43,460 bases of DNA, taken from the NCBI GenBank assembly GCA_964485695.1, contig CAZAKZ010000035.1:1-43460 (forward strand), in the 5' to 3' direction. Under the pieces are notes generated by a model. The model was not told the origin of the DNA and made no database searches. It was given only the letters and a program-made list of their open reading frames with translations. The translations under genes were made by a program, and so were the position numbers. Below, piece by piece: positions 23,868 through 32,900 of the stretch. Within the stretch, counting starts at the first letter, position 1. Each line of letters starts with the position of its first letter. Source of the DNA: CAZAKZ01 sp964485695. GTDB lineage: Bacteria; Planctomycetota; JAFGQW01.

Positions 23868-25112
23868 ATGCTTCCGTCTATCAGAACACAAATGGCTGAA
23901 GTCCTGGCCAAGGGGCGCCGCAAGGGCGTGCTCTCCTTCGGGGACCTGGATCCGCTCCTGGATCGAGCGGAGTTCTTCCGGTCCGGGTATGTGCGCTTTA
24001 TCAAGGAACTGAACGAGAAGCGCATCGACCTGGTATCCGGCGGTGAGGGGATCGCCTCCTCCAAGTGGCGGGATCGGAGCCGGTCGGCTCCCAGCGACCC
24101 GGAGGCGCCCAGCAAGGACCCCACGGCGGTCTACTTCACCGATCTCAGCAGCTACCGTTTGCTCACCAAGGAAGAAGAGGTCCTCATCGCCCGGCGCATC
24201 GAGTTCACGCGTCGCCGGTTCTTCGAGACCCTCAAGCGCTACAAGATCCCGCGGGCTGCGCTGCGCAAAGAGCTGAACCTGGACATTTTCGACGAATCTC
24301 TCGGCGATTCGGCCGCTCGCCGGCGCCGGAAGATCCGGCCCCCCCAGATCAGGGTCCCTCCCCAGGTGATGCGCGTGATCAAGCGCCGCTACAACGAGTA
24401 TCTGATGGCTCGCGAGGAGCTGGTCGAACGGAATCTGGCCCTGGTGGTCTACGTGGCCAAGGACTACATGAACAAAGGGATTTCCCTCCAGGATCTCATT
24501 CAGGAGGGGAACACCGGCCTCATGCGGGCCGTGGAGAAGTTCGACTGGCGCAAGGGGTATCGGTTCAAGACTTATGCCAATTTCTGGATCCAGCAGGCCA
24601 TGCTGCGCGCCATCCATAACCACAGCCGGACCGTTCGGATTCCGATCTATCTGCGTCGCAAGATCAAGAAGATCCGGGACCTCGAGGCGAGTGCCGAAGG
24701 TGGGGAGGCGAGCGTCGAGAGCATCGGCAAGCAGCTGGGCGAGAGCACCGAGAGCGTACGCAAGGCCATGGAGGCCGGGAAGTACATCCTCTCCCTGGAC
24801 GAGCCCATCAACGGCGACAACACCGCCAGCAGCATGGATCTGATCGAGGACTCCAAGGCGCCGGCCGTGGCCGAGAACATGGACCTCGAGAGCCTGCGCC
24901 AGGACCTGGACAGGGTGCTGTCGAGCCTCGACAAGCGCGAGGAGCAGATCCTGCGCATGCGCTTCGGCCTGGACCGCGGCACTTCCAAGACCCTGGAGGA
25001 GGTTTCCAAGGTGTTCAACCTCTCCAAGGAGCGGATCCGCCAGATCCAGGAAGAGGCGCTTCGCAAGCTGCAGCTCCCCGAGAAGTCGCGGCCCCTGGTT
25101 GCGTATCTATAA
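23868..25112 (+). CDS. RpoD-type (sigma-70 group 1/2) RNA polymerase sigma factor
   Basis: The ATG at 23868 has GAGGA eleven bases upstream and gives 414 residues; the open frame extends further upstream, but that part is atypical. The N-terminus (EVLAKGRRKGVLSFGDLDP) resembles region 1.1, the domain that guards DNA entry in primary sigma factors. Region 1.2 starts near YRLLTKEEEVLIARR. Region 2 reads NLALVVYVAKDYMNKGISLQ, then KFDWRKGYRFKTYANFWIQQ and a basic HSRTVRIPIYLRR segment. Region 4 ends with FNLSKERIRQIQEEALRKL. Region 2.4 reads YANFWIQQAMLRAI where classic RpoD has YATWWIRQAITRAI, so this could be a primary factor of a divergent lineage or a close group 2 alternative. A terminator follows at 25127. 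Confidence 0.88.
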   Translation: MLPSIRTQMAEVLAKGRRKGVLSFGDLDPLLDRAEFFRSGYVRFIKELNEKRIDLVSGGEGIASSKWRDRSRSAPSDPEAPSKDPTAVYFTDLSSYRLLTKEEEVLIARRIEFTRRRFFETLKRYKIPRAALRKELNLDIFDESLGDSAARRRRKIRPPQIRVPPQVMRVIKRRYNEYLMAREELVERNLALVVYVAKDYMNKGISLQDLIQEGNTGLMRAVEKFDWRKGYRFKTYANFWIQQAMLRAIHNHSRTVRIPIYLRRKIKKIRDLEASAEGGEASVESIGKQLGESTESVRKAMEAGKYILSLDEPINGDNTASSMDLIEDSKAPAVAENMDLESLRQDLDRVLSSLDKREEQILRMRFGLDRGTSKTLEEVSKVFNLSKERIRQIQEEALRKLQLPEKSRPLVAYL

Positions 25113-25126
25113 TTCACGATTCAAAC

Positions 25127-25163
25127 AAGGCGGTTCGGGCTTGACCCGCGCCGCCTTCTTTCT
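25127..25163 (+). terminator. Intrinsic terminator after the sigma factor gene
   Basis: AAGGCGG (25127-25133) pairs with CCGCCTT (25151-25157), with further pairing of CGGG with CCCG inside, followed by a pyrimidine-rich CTTTCTT tail. It starts 15 bp after the stop codon. Confidence 0.7.
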
Positions 25164-25182
25164 TGTACTGATCAATACAAGA
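25161..25182 (+). promoter_or_regulatory. Inverted repeat upstream of the lipoprotein gene
   Basis: TCTTGTA (25161-25167) and TACAAGA (25176-25182) form a 7-bp inverted repeat with an 8-nt centre. The right arm runs into the AAAGGA ribosome-binding site, so it could act as an operator or as a hairpin hiding the site. Confidence 0.4.
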
Positions 25183-25194
25183 AAGGACGGTACC

Positions 25195-25578
25195 GTGCGC
25201 TACACACTCCTTCTGATTCTCCTGGTCCTCGTCGGATGCGGGACGTTCGATGCGAAGTTCCGGGTGTCCAGCCGTCCGGAGGGCCTCGAGGTCGATCTGC
25301 AAGGCTACCGGTTGCTCCTCAGGAACGTGTATCACCTCGATGTGCGCGTCCAGAACGTGGGTGACGGGATTCACTTCGACCTGAATGACCGGGCCGTCTT
25401 CATCCGCACCGGCAGGGAGATTCTTCTGGACGGGGTGCCGCTGGAGATGGAGCCCGGAGAAGTCCGGGAAGTCCAGCCGGTGGCCGCGAGGCGTGCCGAG
25501 GGGAGTAAGAAGAAAGAGGAACCGGCGAAAAAAAAGGAAAAAGAGCCCTCACCGACCACGCCGGTCCGAGAGGATTGA
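25195..25578 (+). CDS. Small lipoprotein with Lys-rich tail
   Basis: The GTG at 25195 has AAAGGA nine bases upstream and starts a lipoprotein signal: a short basic start, a Leu-rich core and the lipobox LVGC with Cys15 as the lipidation site. The 127-residue product has a compact central domain (about residues 20-100, probably beta-rich) and a charged C-terminal tail dominated by Lys and Glu (KKKEEPAKKKEKE). I do not recognise the family. Its 3' end overlaps the convergent pseudoprotease gene by 30 bp. The longer open frame starting at 25099 overlaps the sigma gene and lacks any signal, so I reject that start. Confidence 0.75.
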   Translation: MRYTLLLILLVLVGCGTFDAKFRVSSRPEGLEVDLQGYRLLLRNVYHLDVRVQNVGDGIHFDLNDRAVFIRTGREILLDGVPLEMEPGEVREVQPVAARRAEGSKKKEEPAKKKEKEPSPTTPVRED

Positions 25579-27504
25579 GATCGACTTCGAGAGCCCTCCG
25601 CGGTCGATCTCCAGATTCACCCATTTCCCTTCTTGGACGGCGGCGAGGGCCAGCAGCACGGCCCGGTATTCCCGCGTTGTGGAACCGTTCACCGACAGGA
25701 TGCAGTCCCCTGCCTTGAGATCGCCCTTGTCCGCGGGGCTGTGCTTTACCACCTGGACCACGCGGACGCCGCGCAGCTCCGGCTCGATGACCGGCGATAG
25801 ACGGACCCCGATGTACCCGGGATGGATGTCCTTGCCTTTCTTGAGCTCGTCGAGGGACTGGCGGGCGACCCAGATGGGAATGGCGAAACCCACGCCGGAA
25901 TTGAGGCCGTAGCGCTTCACATTGAACAGGATCGTGATCCCCAAGAGACGGCCATCCATGTCCACAAGGGCCCCGCCCTGGTTGGCCTGGTTGACCCACG
26001 CGTCGGTCTGGTAGGCCCGGGCAGCCGGATTGATCTGGTTCCGGGCGCTGAGCAGCCCCCAGGTCAGAAAGGGTTCCTCGCCGATGCGCCGGGTGCCGTA
26101 AGGATTACCGAGCACCGCCACAAAGCTGCCCACGACGCATTCCCCCTCCTGGACCTCGGGCAGGACCGGGAGCCCCTCGGCTTCCACCTTTAGCAGGGTC
26201 AGGCCGCGCGTGCGATCGTTGCCCAGTCGCTTGGCCTCGAGCACCCGGCCTCCGGGCAAGACCACCTCGATTTTCCCCAGTTTTTTCTGCTTCGTCTCCC
26301 AGAGGTTGGAGGTGGCGGTCAGGATCCAGCCTTGTGGGTCGATGACCACACCGGACACGGGAAGCTCCCGCTTTTTTACCTTGACGGTCCTGGGCCGCCG
26401 CGGAGGTTTCCGGGGCTTTGACTGGCCCTTCCGGGGCTTGGGCTTGGCCTTCTTCTTCAGGGGCTTGATGCCGTCATGGCGCTGCGATTTCGGCGGTTTC
26501 AGTTCGGCAGGTTTCTTCTTTTTCTTCTTCGCCTTGTCCTTCTCGGCTTTCTTCCCCTCGGGCTGCTTCCCTTCCGGCTTCTTTTTCCCCTTGGTTCCCT
26601 TGTCTTCGTCCTTGGCCTTGTCCTTTTTGGTGTCCTTACTCTTGCCCTCGGTCTTGGCGGGCTCGGGGGCCGCTTTCCGGATGATGTTGAGGCTGACCAC
26701 GGCAGGACAGGCCTCCCGGGCCATGCGGATGACGGCTCTGGACATGTAGCCGGCGTAGCGCCGGGGGCTGCCCCGCTTCCGGGCGCCGAGGCGAAGTACC
26801 CGGTGCGCTTCCTTGCACTGGACGTAGGTCTCCCGGATGAAGTTGATGGACATGACCTTGCCCAGGTCACCGGCGCCACGCTTCTGGTCGTTGATGCCGA
26901 TGAGGGAGCCCCGGATATCGATGAGGGGGCCGCCCGAGCTGCCGGGATTGATGGCGGCTGTGGTGACGATCTCCGTCACCTTGACCTCGGGCAGGGAACG
27001 GTTGCCCCAGAGCCCAGCGATGTGGCCTACGGTGACGGCGGGCTGTCCCCCCTGACTGGCCTGGTTGAAGGCGTTGCCGATGGTGAATGTGAGGTCACCC
27101 ACGTGCAGTTCGTCGCTGTTCCCGGCCGGGATGTTGGGGTACCGGCCTCCCTTGACGATTTTGAGCAGCGCCGTGCGGCTCTTGCCGGCCCGGTGGATCG
27201 GCGCGGCTTCCAGGGTGCGGCCGGAGGGAAGTTCGATTCGAACGCGCATGTCCTCTTTGAACTGTGCGGGCACCGCGGCGATGTCGGAGAGGATGTAGCC
27301 GCGTCCGTCCACGATGACGCCCGTGTACTTGTTGGCCACGCGCACCACGGCGGGCGTCAGCTTCTCCACCAGGTGGACGAAGTCCCGCTGGAGTCCGAAG
27401 AGTCCGGCGTGGTCCGGCCTCTGGGCGGGGGCGGCGGCGATGACCGTCATGGTCAGAAGGAACATCGTCGCGACGGTCGACATCCTGCAGGGGCGAGTCA
27501 CCAT
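25549..27504 (-). CDS. Secreted tandem HtrA-like pseudoprotease with PDZ domain
   Basis: The ATG at 27504, five bases after the upstream protease gene, gives 651 residues with a signal peptide ending near AAAPAQ. Two trypsin-like (S1C) domains follow, at about 35-240 and 255-560, and a PDZ domain at about 563-645 (YIGVRLSP, GDLKAGDCILSVNG). Alignment with the intact protease next door shows the triad is lost. In domain 1, His is Ala76 and Asp is Arg110, while Ser190 survives in NPGSSGGPL. In domain 2, His is Ser399, Asp is Gly434 and Ser is Gln509 (QANQGGAL). A Lys/Pro-rich stretch of about 100 residues (281-380) is inserted near the start of domain 2. The protein probably binds rather than cuts, perhaps as partner or regulator of the active protease. 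Confidence 0.85.
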   Translation of the reverse strand: MVTRPCRMSTVATMFLLTMTVIAAAPAQRPDHAGLFGLQRDFVHLVEKLTPAVVRVANKYTGVIVDGRGYILSDIAAVPAQFKEDMRVRIELPSGRTLEAAPIHRAGKSRTALLKIVKGGRYPNIPAGNSDELHVGDLTFTIGNAFNQASQGGQPAVTVGHIAGLWGNRSLPEVKVTEIVTTAAINPGSSGGPLIDIRGSLIGINDQKRGAGDLGKVMSINFIRETYVQCKEAHRVLRLGARKRGSPRRYAGYMSRAVIRMAREACPAVVSLNIIRKAAPEPAKTEGKSKDTKKDKAKDEDKGTKGKKKPEGKQPEGKKAEKDKAKKKKKKPAELKPPKSQRHDGIKPLKKKAKPKPRKGQSKPRKPPRRPRTVKVKKRELPVSGVVIDPQGWILTATSNLWETKQKKLGKIEVVLPGGRVLEAKRLGNDRTRGLTLLKVEAEGLPVLPEVQEGECVVGSFVAVLGNPYGTRRIGEEPFLTWGLLSARNQINPAARAYQTDAWVNQANQGGALVDMDGRLLGITILFNVKRYGLNSGVGFAIPIWVARQSLDELKKGKDIHPGYIGVRLSPVIEPELRGVRVVQVVKHSPADKGDLKAGDCILSVNGSTTREYRAVLLALAAVQEGKWVNLEIDRGGLSKSISILSDRRGR

Positions 27505-27509
27505 GGAGC

Positions 27510-28553
27510 CTACCGTTTCTTCTTCTTCCGCGCCGGATCCACTTCCATCTTCAGGCGCACGCTGCGGGCGCGGCCCTTTCGCCGGATCTTCAGGGACAGG
27601 TACTTGCCGGCGGTTATCTTGCTGACGTGGTTGATATACTCCCGCGCGTTGTTCACTGGCTTCCCGTTCACCGACAGAATGAGGTCGCCCTCCTTGAGGT
27701 TCTCCCGGGCCGCCGGGCTGCCCCATCTCACTTCCTTGATGCGGACGCCTCTGCGCGCGGGCTTTTTGTCCAGGACGATACCCGAATATCCGCGTTCGAT
27801 GTCCTTGCCCTTGCGAAGCTGGGGGAGGAAGGATTTGATCACGTCCACGGGGATGGCGTACCCGGCACCGGAGCTGGCCCGGACTCCCTGGCGGAGAGAG
27901 ATCAATCCATTGATGCCGATGAGCTGACCCTTCATGTTGAACAGCGGGCCGCCCGAGTTCCCGGGGTTGATCTCCGCATCGATCTGGATGCTGTCCGTAT
28001 ATTCCCACCGGCCGCTCATGGCCCGGTTCTTTCCGCTTACCACGCCAAGGGTCACGACGGGCTCTCCGTCGGCTCCGAGAAAGAACGGATTGCCGACGGC
28101 GAGGACCCACTGGCCGACCTTCACCTTCCCGGAATCGCCCAGCTCCGCGGCGGGGAACCGGTTCCCCTCGATCTTGAGCAGGGCAATGTCTCCCTTCCCG
28201 TCGGTGGCCACCAGCTTTGCCGGCACCTTGCGGCCGCCCTCGAGGACCACCTGGAGGGCGTCGCAGTGACCGGCCACGTGGTCGTTGGTGACGATGTATC
28301 CGGATCGATCGATGATAACTCCGGAACCTCCGCTGGCAGCCATGAGGCGTTTCTGGCCCTCGAACTCCACGCGTCTGAGAGCAAAGATGGCCACGGTGGA
28401 GGGACGGATCTTCTTGACCACCTCGACCACGGCCTTTTCGATGGCCTGGAACCGAGTGATGGAAGTCTTGTCAGGATCGTTCTGGGCGGGGGAGGCTTCG
28501 AGGAAGGCCAGACCGAGGACAACGGCTGCAATGCAGCAGAGGCGGGCATTCAT
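27510..28553 (-). CDS. Secreted HtrA/DegP-like serine protease (S1C) with PDZ domain
   Basis: This 347-residue protein has a signal peptide (cleavage near ASPAQ), a trypsin-like protease domain at about 35-240 and one PDZ domain at about 255-335 (GYSGIVLD, LKEGDLILSVNGKPV). The catalytic triad is intact: His92 in VTNDHVAG, Asp122 in GKGDIALLK and Ser200 in NPGNSGGPL. Such proteases degrade or refold misfolded envelope proteins, with the PDZ domain binding exposed C-termini. The C-terminus is a poly-basic RKKKKR. The gene is followed after five bases by the tandem pseudoprotease gene, a likely two-gene operon. Typical HtrA proteins have two PDZ domains or a membrane anchor; this one is a short, soluble, single-PDZ form. 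Confidence 0.93.
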   Translation of the reverse strand: MNARLCCIAAVVLGLAFLEASPAQNDPDKTSITRFQAIEKAVVEVVKKIRPSTVAIFALRRVEFEGQKRLMAASGGSGVIIDRSGYIVTNDHVAGHCDALQVVLEGGRKVPAKLVATDGKGDIALLKIEGNRFPAAELGDSGKVKVGQWVLAVGNPFFLGADGEPVVTLGVVSGKNRAMSGRWEYTDSIQIDAEINPGNSGGPLFNMKGQLIGINGLISLRQGVRASSGAGYAIPVDVIKSFLPQLRKGKDIERGYSGIVLDKKPARRGVRIKEVRWGSPAARENLKEGDLILSVNGKPVNNAREYINHVSKITAGKYLSLKIRRKGRARSVRLKMEVDPARKKKKR

Positions 28554-28597
28554 GTGGTTCTTGAACCTCCGGTCTCTTCGTCGAAATGAAAGCCTGT

Positions 28598-28622
28598 CGG
28601 TATGGATATTTATAGCATACCG
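28598..28622 (-). promoter_or_regulatory. Operator-like inverted repeat upstream of the protease operon
   Basis: CGGTATG (28598-28604) and CATACCG (28616-28622) form a perfect 7-bp inverted repeat around an AT-rich 11-bp centre. On the minus strand the centre contains TATAAA, a possible -10 element, but no good -35 hexamer lies 17 bp upstream. A dimeric regulator could bind here. Confidence 0.45.
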
Positions 28623-28643
28623 TACCCAGTGTTCGGGCGCATT

Positions 28644-29831
28644 TCAGTCTTCTCTTCTGAATCCGAACTGCACGATTTCCCCGCTATCCCGGTCCCAGGC
28701 GATGAGCTTGCCCGATGCCAGGATCTCGAGGTCCGACAGGAGGGACCGGTCCACTCCCCGCCGCGGCATGCGATGCAGCGTCGGGAAGACCGTCTTGCCG
28801 GACGGATTCACCACCACCACCCTGCGGTCGCGGACCGTGAGGATCCATCGTCCACTGGGGAACCAGCGCATGCGGGGTCGATCGGGGGCGGGAACCACCC
28901 GGTCCAGGACCTTTCTGACCTTCTTCGTGAAAGCCCGGGTGACGTGAAGGGAAAAACGTCGGGTCGAGGAGCCGTCAGGACAGAAGTAACCGAAAAACTT
29001 CCCGCACGGAGACCATGCGCCCGGAAGGACGCCCTCGTCTTCGATGCGGTGGACCCCTTTACCCGATCCACCGGCGAAGAGCACGAGGGGATATTGCCCG
29101 GCCTTGAGTCCGGGCTGCACGGCCACCCTGCAAAGTTTGACGTTGAACCGGATTCCGTCGGCGGTTCCCTGGAGCGACTCCGGGCATCGGAACGAGGTGT
29201 GAGGGAGTCCACCCGCGGCATTGATCCTGTGCAGAAGGAATCCACCCTTGCGTGCCAGGCCACCCTCGTGCTCCATGGCATACACGGCCTTGCCGTCGGG
29301 GCTCCAACACAGCTGCACGACCCGTTCGTCCAGGTTGACGCCGTGCTCCTTGCGGGAAACGACATTCAGGAGGGTGACGCCGGGATTCCGGCGGTCGGTG
29401 ACGGCCAGGATCTTCCCGTTCGGGGAGGGGAAGATCCGTTCGAATCGACGATCTCCTGCCGGGGGGACCGCGGTATAGGTACGTTTGCGCGTGTCCACCC
29501 TCCATACGGCCGGATCGGAACCCGACAGGTTCACGAACGCGGTGTATCCGTCTGGCGTCCAGGCAACGCGGACGGCATCCGAGGTCCTGTACCGACCCGA
29601 CAGGGTGTTCAAGGTGAAATACTTCTTCCCCTTCGTGCTGTAGAGAGAGACGGGTACGTCGGGAGGGCCTTTCCCCACGAAAAGGACCCAGCGCCCGCAG
29701 GGGGAGAAGTGGGCAGCGACGGCGATGCCCGGCGCCTTGAACAGGACCTCCCTCTGAGGCGTCAGCGCCTCTTGCGCGCCTCCCCTGGCGAGGAGCAGGC
29801 ACATCCAGGTCAACAGCCAGGCGGTTCTCAC
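28644..29831 (-). CDS. Secreted WD40/TolB-like beta-propeller protein
   Basis: This 395-residue protein has a signal peptide (MRTAWLLTWMCLLLARGGAQ) and a series of short repeats of about 40-50 residues. They carry the propeller pattern xxWSPDGKxVYxxx, for example AAHFSPCGRWVLFVG, RVAWTPDGYTAFVN, LCWSPDGKAVYAM and GAWSPCGKFFGYF. That layout matches TolB/WD40-like beta-propellers, which usually bind proteins or glycans in the periplasm. No catalytic residues are evident. It lies 90 bp upstream of the protease operon on the same strand and is transcribed divergently from the large transglutaminase-like gene. Co-transcription with the protease is possible because the gap holds only the inverted repeat. 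Confidence 0.8.
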   Translation of the reverse strand: MRTAWLLTWMCLLLARGGAQEALTPQREVLFKAPGIAVAAHFSPCGRWVLFVGKGPPDVPVSLYSTKGKKYFTLNTLSGRYRTSDAVRVAWTPDGYTAFVNLSGSDPAVWRVDTRKRTYTAVPPAGDRRFERIFPSPNGKILAVTDRRNPGVTLLNVVSRKEHGVNLDERVVQLCWSPDGKAVYAMEHEGGLARKGGFLLHRINAAGGLPHTSFRCPESLQGTADGIRFNVKLCRVAVQPGLKAGQYPLVLFAGGSGKGVHRIEDEGVLPGAWSPCGKFFGYFCPDGSSTRRFSLHVTRAFTKKVRKVLDRVVPAPDRPRMRWFPSGRWILTVRDRRVVVVNPSGKTVFPTLHRMPRRGVDRSLLSDLEILASGKLIAWDRDSGEIVQFGFRRED

Positions 29832-29934
29832 CTCGCGTCTTCTCCGATATCCATGTAGAATGACCTCATATTTCGGTTCAACCGGGGGACCGGAACCCTA
29901 TTCTATCCTCAATCGTAGGAAAAAGGGTGTTTCC

Positions 29935-32900
29935 ATGAGACCGTTCCGCGACCGCCTTCTCATCTTTCTGTCCTGCCTGTTTCTTCCTGGAATCGGAACC
30001 TTGGCCCCCGATTTTTTCGGGTTTCCTGCGCCATCCTGCCCGGCACAGGTTTCCGAATCCCTGAGATCCGCTTTTCAGATGAGAGCCGAAGGCCGGTACG
30101 ACGAGGCACTTCAGCGATTTCTGTCTCTTCTCGAGGAGACATTGAACCAGGAGGGGCCCCCTCCCGAGGCGCAGCGTGGCGAGGCGGCTTTCCTTCTGGC
30201 CGTCATCCAAGATCTGGCCGGCTTCATGGGGGCCCATGCTAGAACCCTGACAGTTCTGGAACGCCTGTTACCCGATCTGGAAGAGAATGCCCCGCCGTGT
30301 GTTCGGGACCTCCTCTGCCTGGCCCGCCTGGCCTGTCTCGAGCGACTCCCCGGCCGCATGGCCGAGGCCGTGGCCCTGACCCGCTCCCTCGGCTACGTGG
30401 GGACCTGGACCGTGGTGGGACCTTTCGAAAACGAGCGAGGCAGCGGCCTCAAGCGGTCCTTCGGGCCGGAAAAGGAGTTCATTCCATCAAAGCGATACCG
30501 GGGCAAGGTGAGGGAGGTGGGCTGGCGAGCGGTGAACGGAACCGATGCGGCGGGGGGGTACATCGATCTCGACGCCCTGTTTCGTCCCGACGATCAGGTC
30601 CTGGCCCATGCCGCTTTCGCCCTGGTCCTTTCCCGGCCGGAAACCGTGGCTCTTCACTTCGGCAGCGATGAAGCCGTGGTGGTGTGGGTGAACGGTTTTG
30701 AGGTGCTCCGGCGGGACGTCCGCAGACCGTTTCGCCCCGACCAGGACAGGGTGGGCCTCCGTCTGGCAGCCGGGTCCCACCGGGTCCTGGTCAAGGTGTG
30801 CAACCAGGACGGCCCCTGGGGATTCTCGCTGCGGATTACCCGCATCGACGGGGGGCGCCTCGTGGGGGCGCGGTTCTCGGCTGAGAATTTGGATATCGCC
30901 GGGGCCGTTTCAGCACCTCGGCCCGAACTGCTTCCGGTCCCGTGGGATTCCAGGTTGTACTGGAGGAAGCTGGCCGAGAAGGGGGATCCCGTGGCCGCCC
31001 TGAAGCTGGCGGTCCTCCTCCTCCATCAGCGCCCCCACGACGCCAAATCGCGACAGGCCCATCAATGGGCCCGGAAGGCCGCCGAGGGCCTGAAGGATTT
31101 CGCCTACGCCCACTACCTGGCGGCCAGGGCACTTTCGCGGCGATATCAACACCGCGCTGAAATGGAAGAGAACCTCCGGCGGGAATCACTGGAGCGCGCG
31201 GTGGCCCTCGATGCGCGGTTTGCCGAGGCCTACCTCGACCTGGCCAGCTACCACAAGAACGAGACCGACAACCTCACCAAGGCGGAGGCTCTGGTGGGAA
31301 AAGCCCTGGAAATCAACGAGGCCTATGCACCGGCCCGGGTCTACCGGGCTTGGCTCCTCGAGCGCCGGGGCTGGCCCCTGGAGTATCGGCTGGCCCTTGA
31401 GGCTCTGGTGAAGTCCGAGACGGGCAAGGCCTACCCGGACGCTCTGGTTCGTCTGGCCAGTATCGAGAAGGCCCGGGGATACCTCGACCGCGCCGAAGGC
31501 CTTGCTGCCCGGGCCCTGGCCCTGGGCCGGGGGTCCTCCGCCCGGAGCCTTCGGGTCAATGCGCTTTTGGGGCTCGGCAAGGCGAGGGAGGCCGAGGCAC
31601 TTTTGAGGTCGGCGCTGCTCGGTCGCCCTTTCTCCCTCTCCGGCCGGAAACGCCTGGCAAGGTTCCTCGAGGCCGTCGGCCGCCTGGAGGAGGCCGCCGA
31701 CATGGTGGAGGAGGCGCTCCGCATCGCGCCCGAGGACACGGGACTCCTCCTCGAGGTGGCGCGTCTCGAGGGGCTCCAGGGCCGGGACAACCGCATGATT
31801 GCCCACATGCGCCGGGCGCTGGACCTGGATCCGAAGCTGAGCCGTGTGGAAAGGCATCTCCAGTTCCTCGAAGCCGGAAAGAAGTCCTTCTATGCCGGGC
31901 TGGAAGTGGATGCCTCGGCGGCCCTGAAGGGGGATTCGGGTCCCCCCGCCGAGGCCGTGGAGATGAACGCCTCCCACTACTACCTGTTTCGCCACCGTGT
32001 GGTGAACGTCAATCCCGACGGCACCCGAAGCGAATACGGCCACTTCATGACCCGGATTCTCACCGAGGCGGGGGGGCGGAGGTTCGCCCGGTTCAGCGTG
32101 CCTTACAGCTCCTATGACCAGCAAGGGCGGATCCTGGAGGCGAGGGTGATCCGGTCCGACGGCCGCATGGAGCCCGGCTCCATCCGGAATCCTGCGGTGC
32201 GTTCCTATTACGGCTACGCCCGCGTCACCTTCCAGGCCCTGAACGTCGGAGACACCGTGGAAGTGGTCTGGCGCCGAGACGACATCCGGCAGTCCTTTTT
32301 TGGCGATTATTTCGGGATGATTCATCTGTTCCAGGCCTCGGATCTCGCGGCCGTGGGGGAGTCCCGCCTCGACCTGATCCTTCCGGCGAAACGTTCGTTC
32401 CACTTCCAGGTGAAGAACGGCCGGCCGGACCACGAAAAGGAGAAGCGGCCCGATGGAACGGTCCATCACCGTTACCGGATGCGCGGGCTGAAGGGCCTTC
32501 GCCTCGAGTCGAGGCAGCCCGATCCCGAGGAGTTCGCTCCCCTGGTGGCCGTGACCACGTACGAGGACTGGAACGCCTTTGCCTCTTGGTGGTGGAACCT
32601 GATCCGGGAGCAGGTCCGGGCCGATGACGCCATCCGGGCCAAGGTGAAGGAACTGACGCGGGACAAGAAGACGAGGGCGGAGAAGATCCGCGCCCTGTAC
32701 GAGTTCGTGGTCACGGAGATCAACTACACGGCCTGGGAGTTCGGCGTCCACGGGTACAAGCCGTACGAGGCGTCGGCCATCTTCGCCCGCCGGTTCGGCG
32801 ACTGCAAGGACAAGGCGATCCTGCTCTGCACCATGCTGGCCGAGATCGGAGTCAAGGCCTACCCGGTGATCATCCATGCTGACACGCCGCGGTCCCAGGA

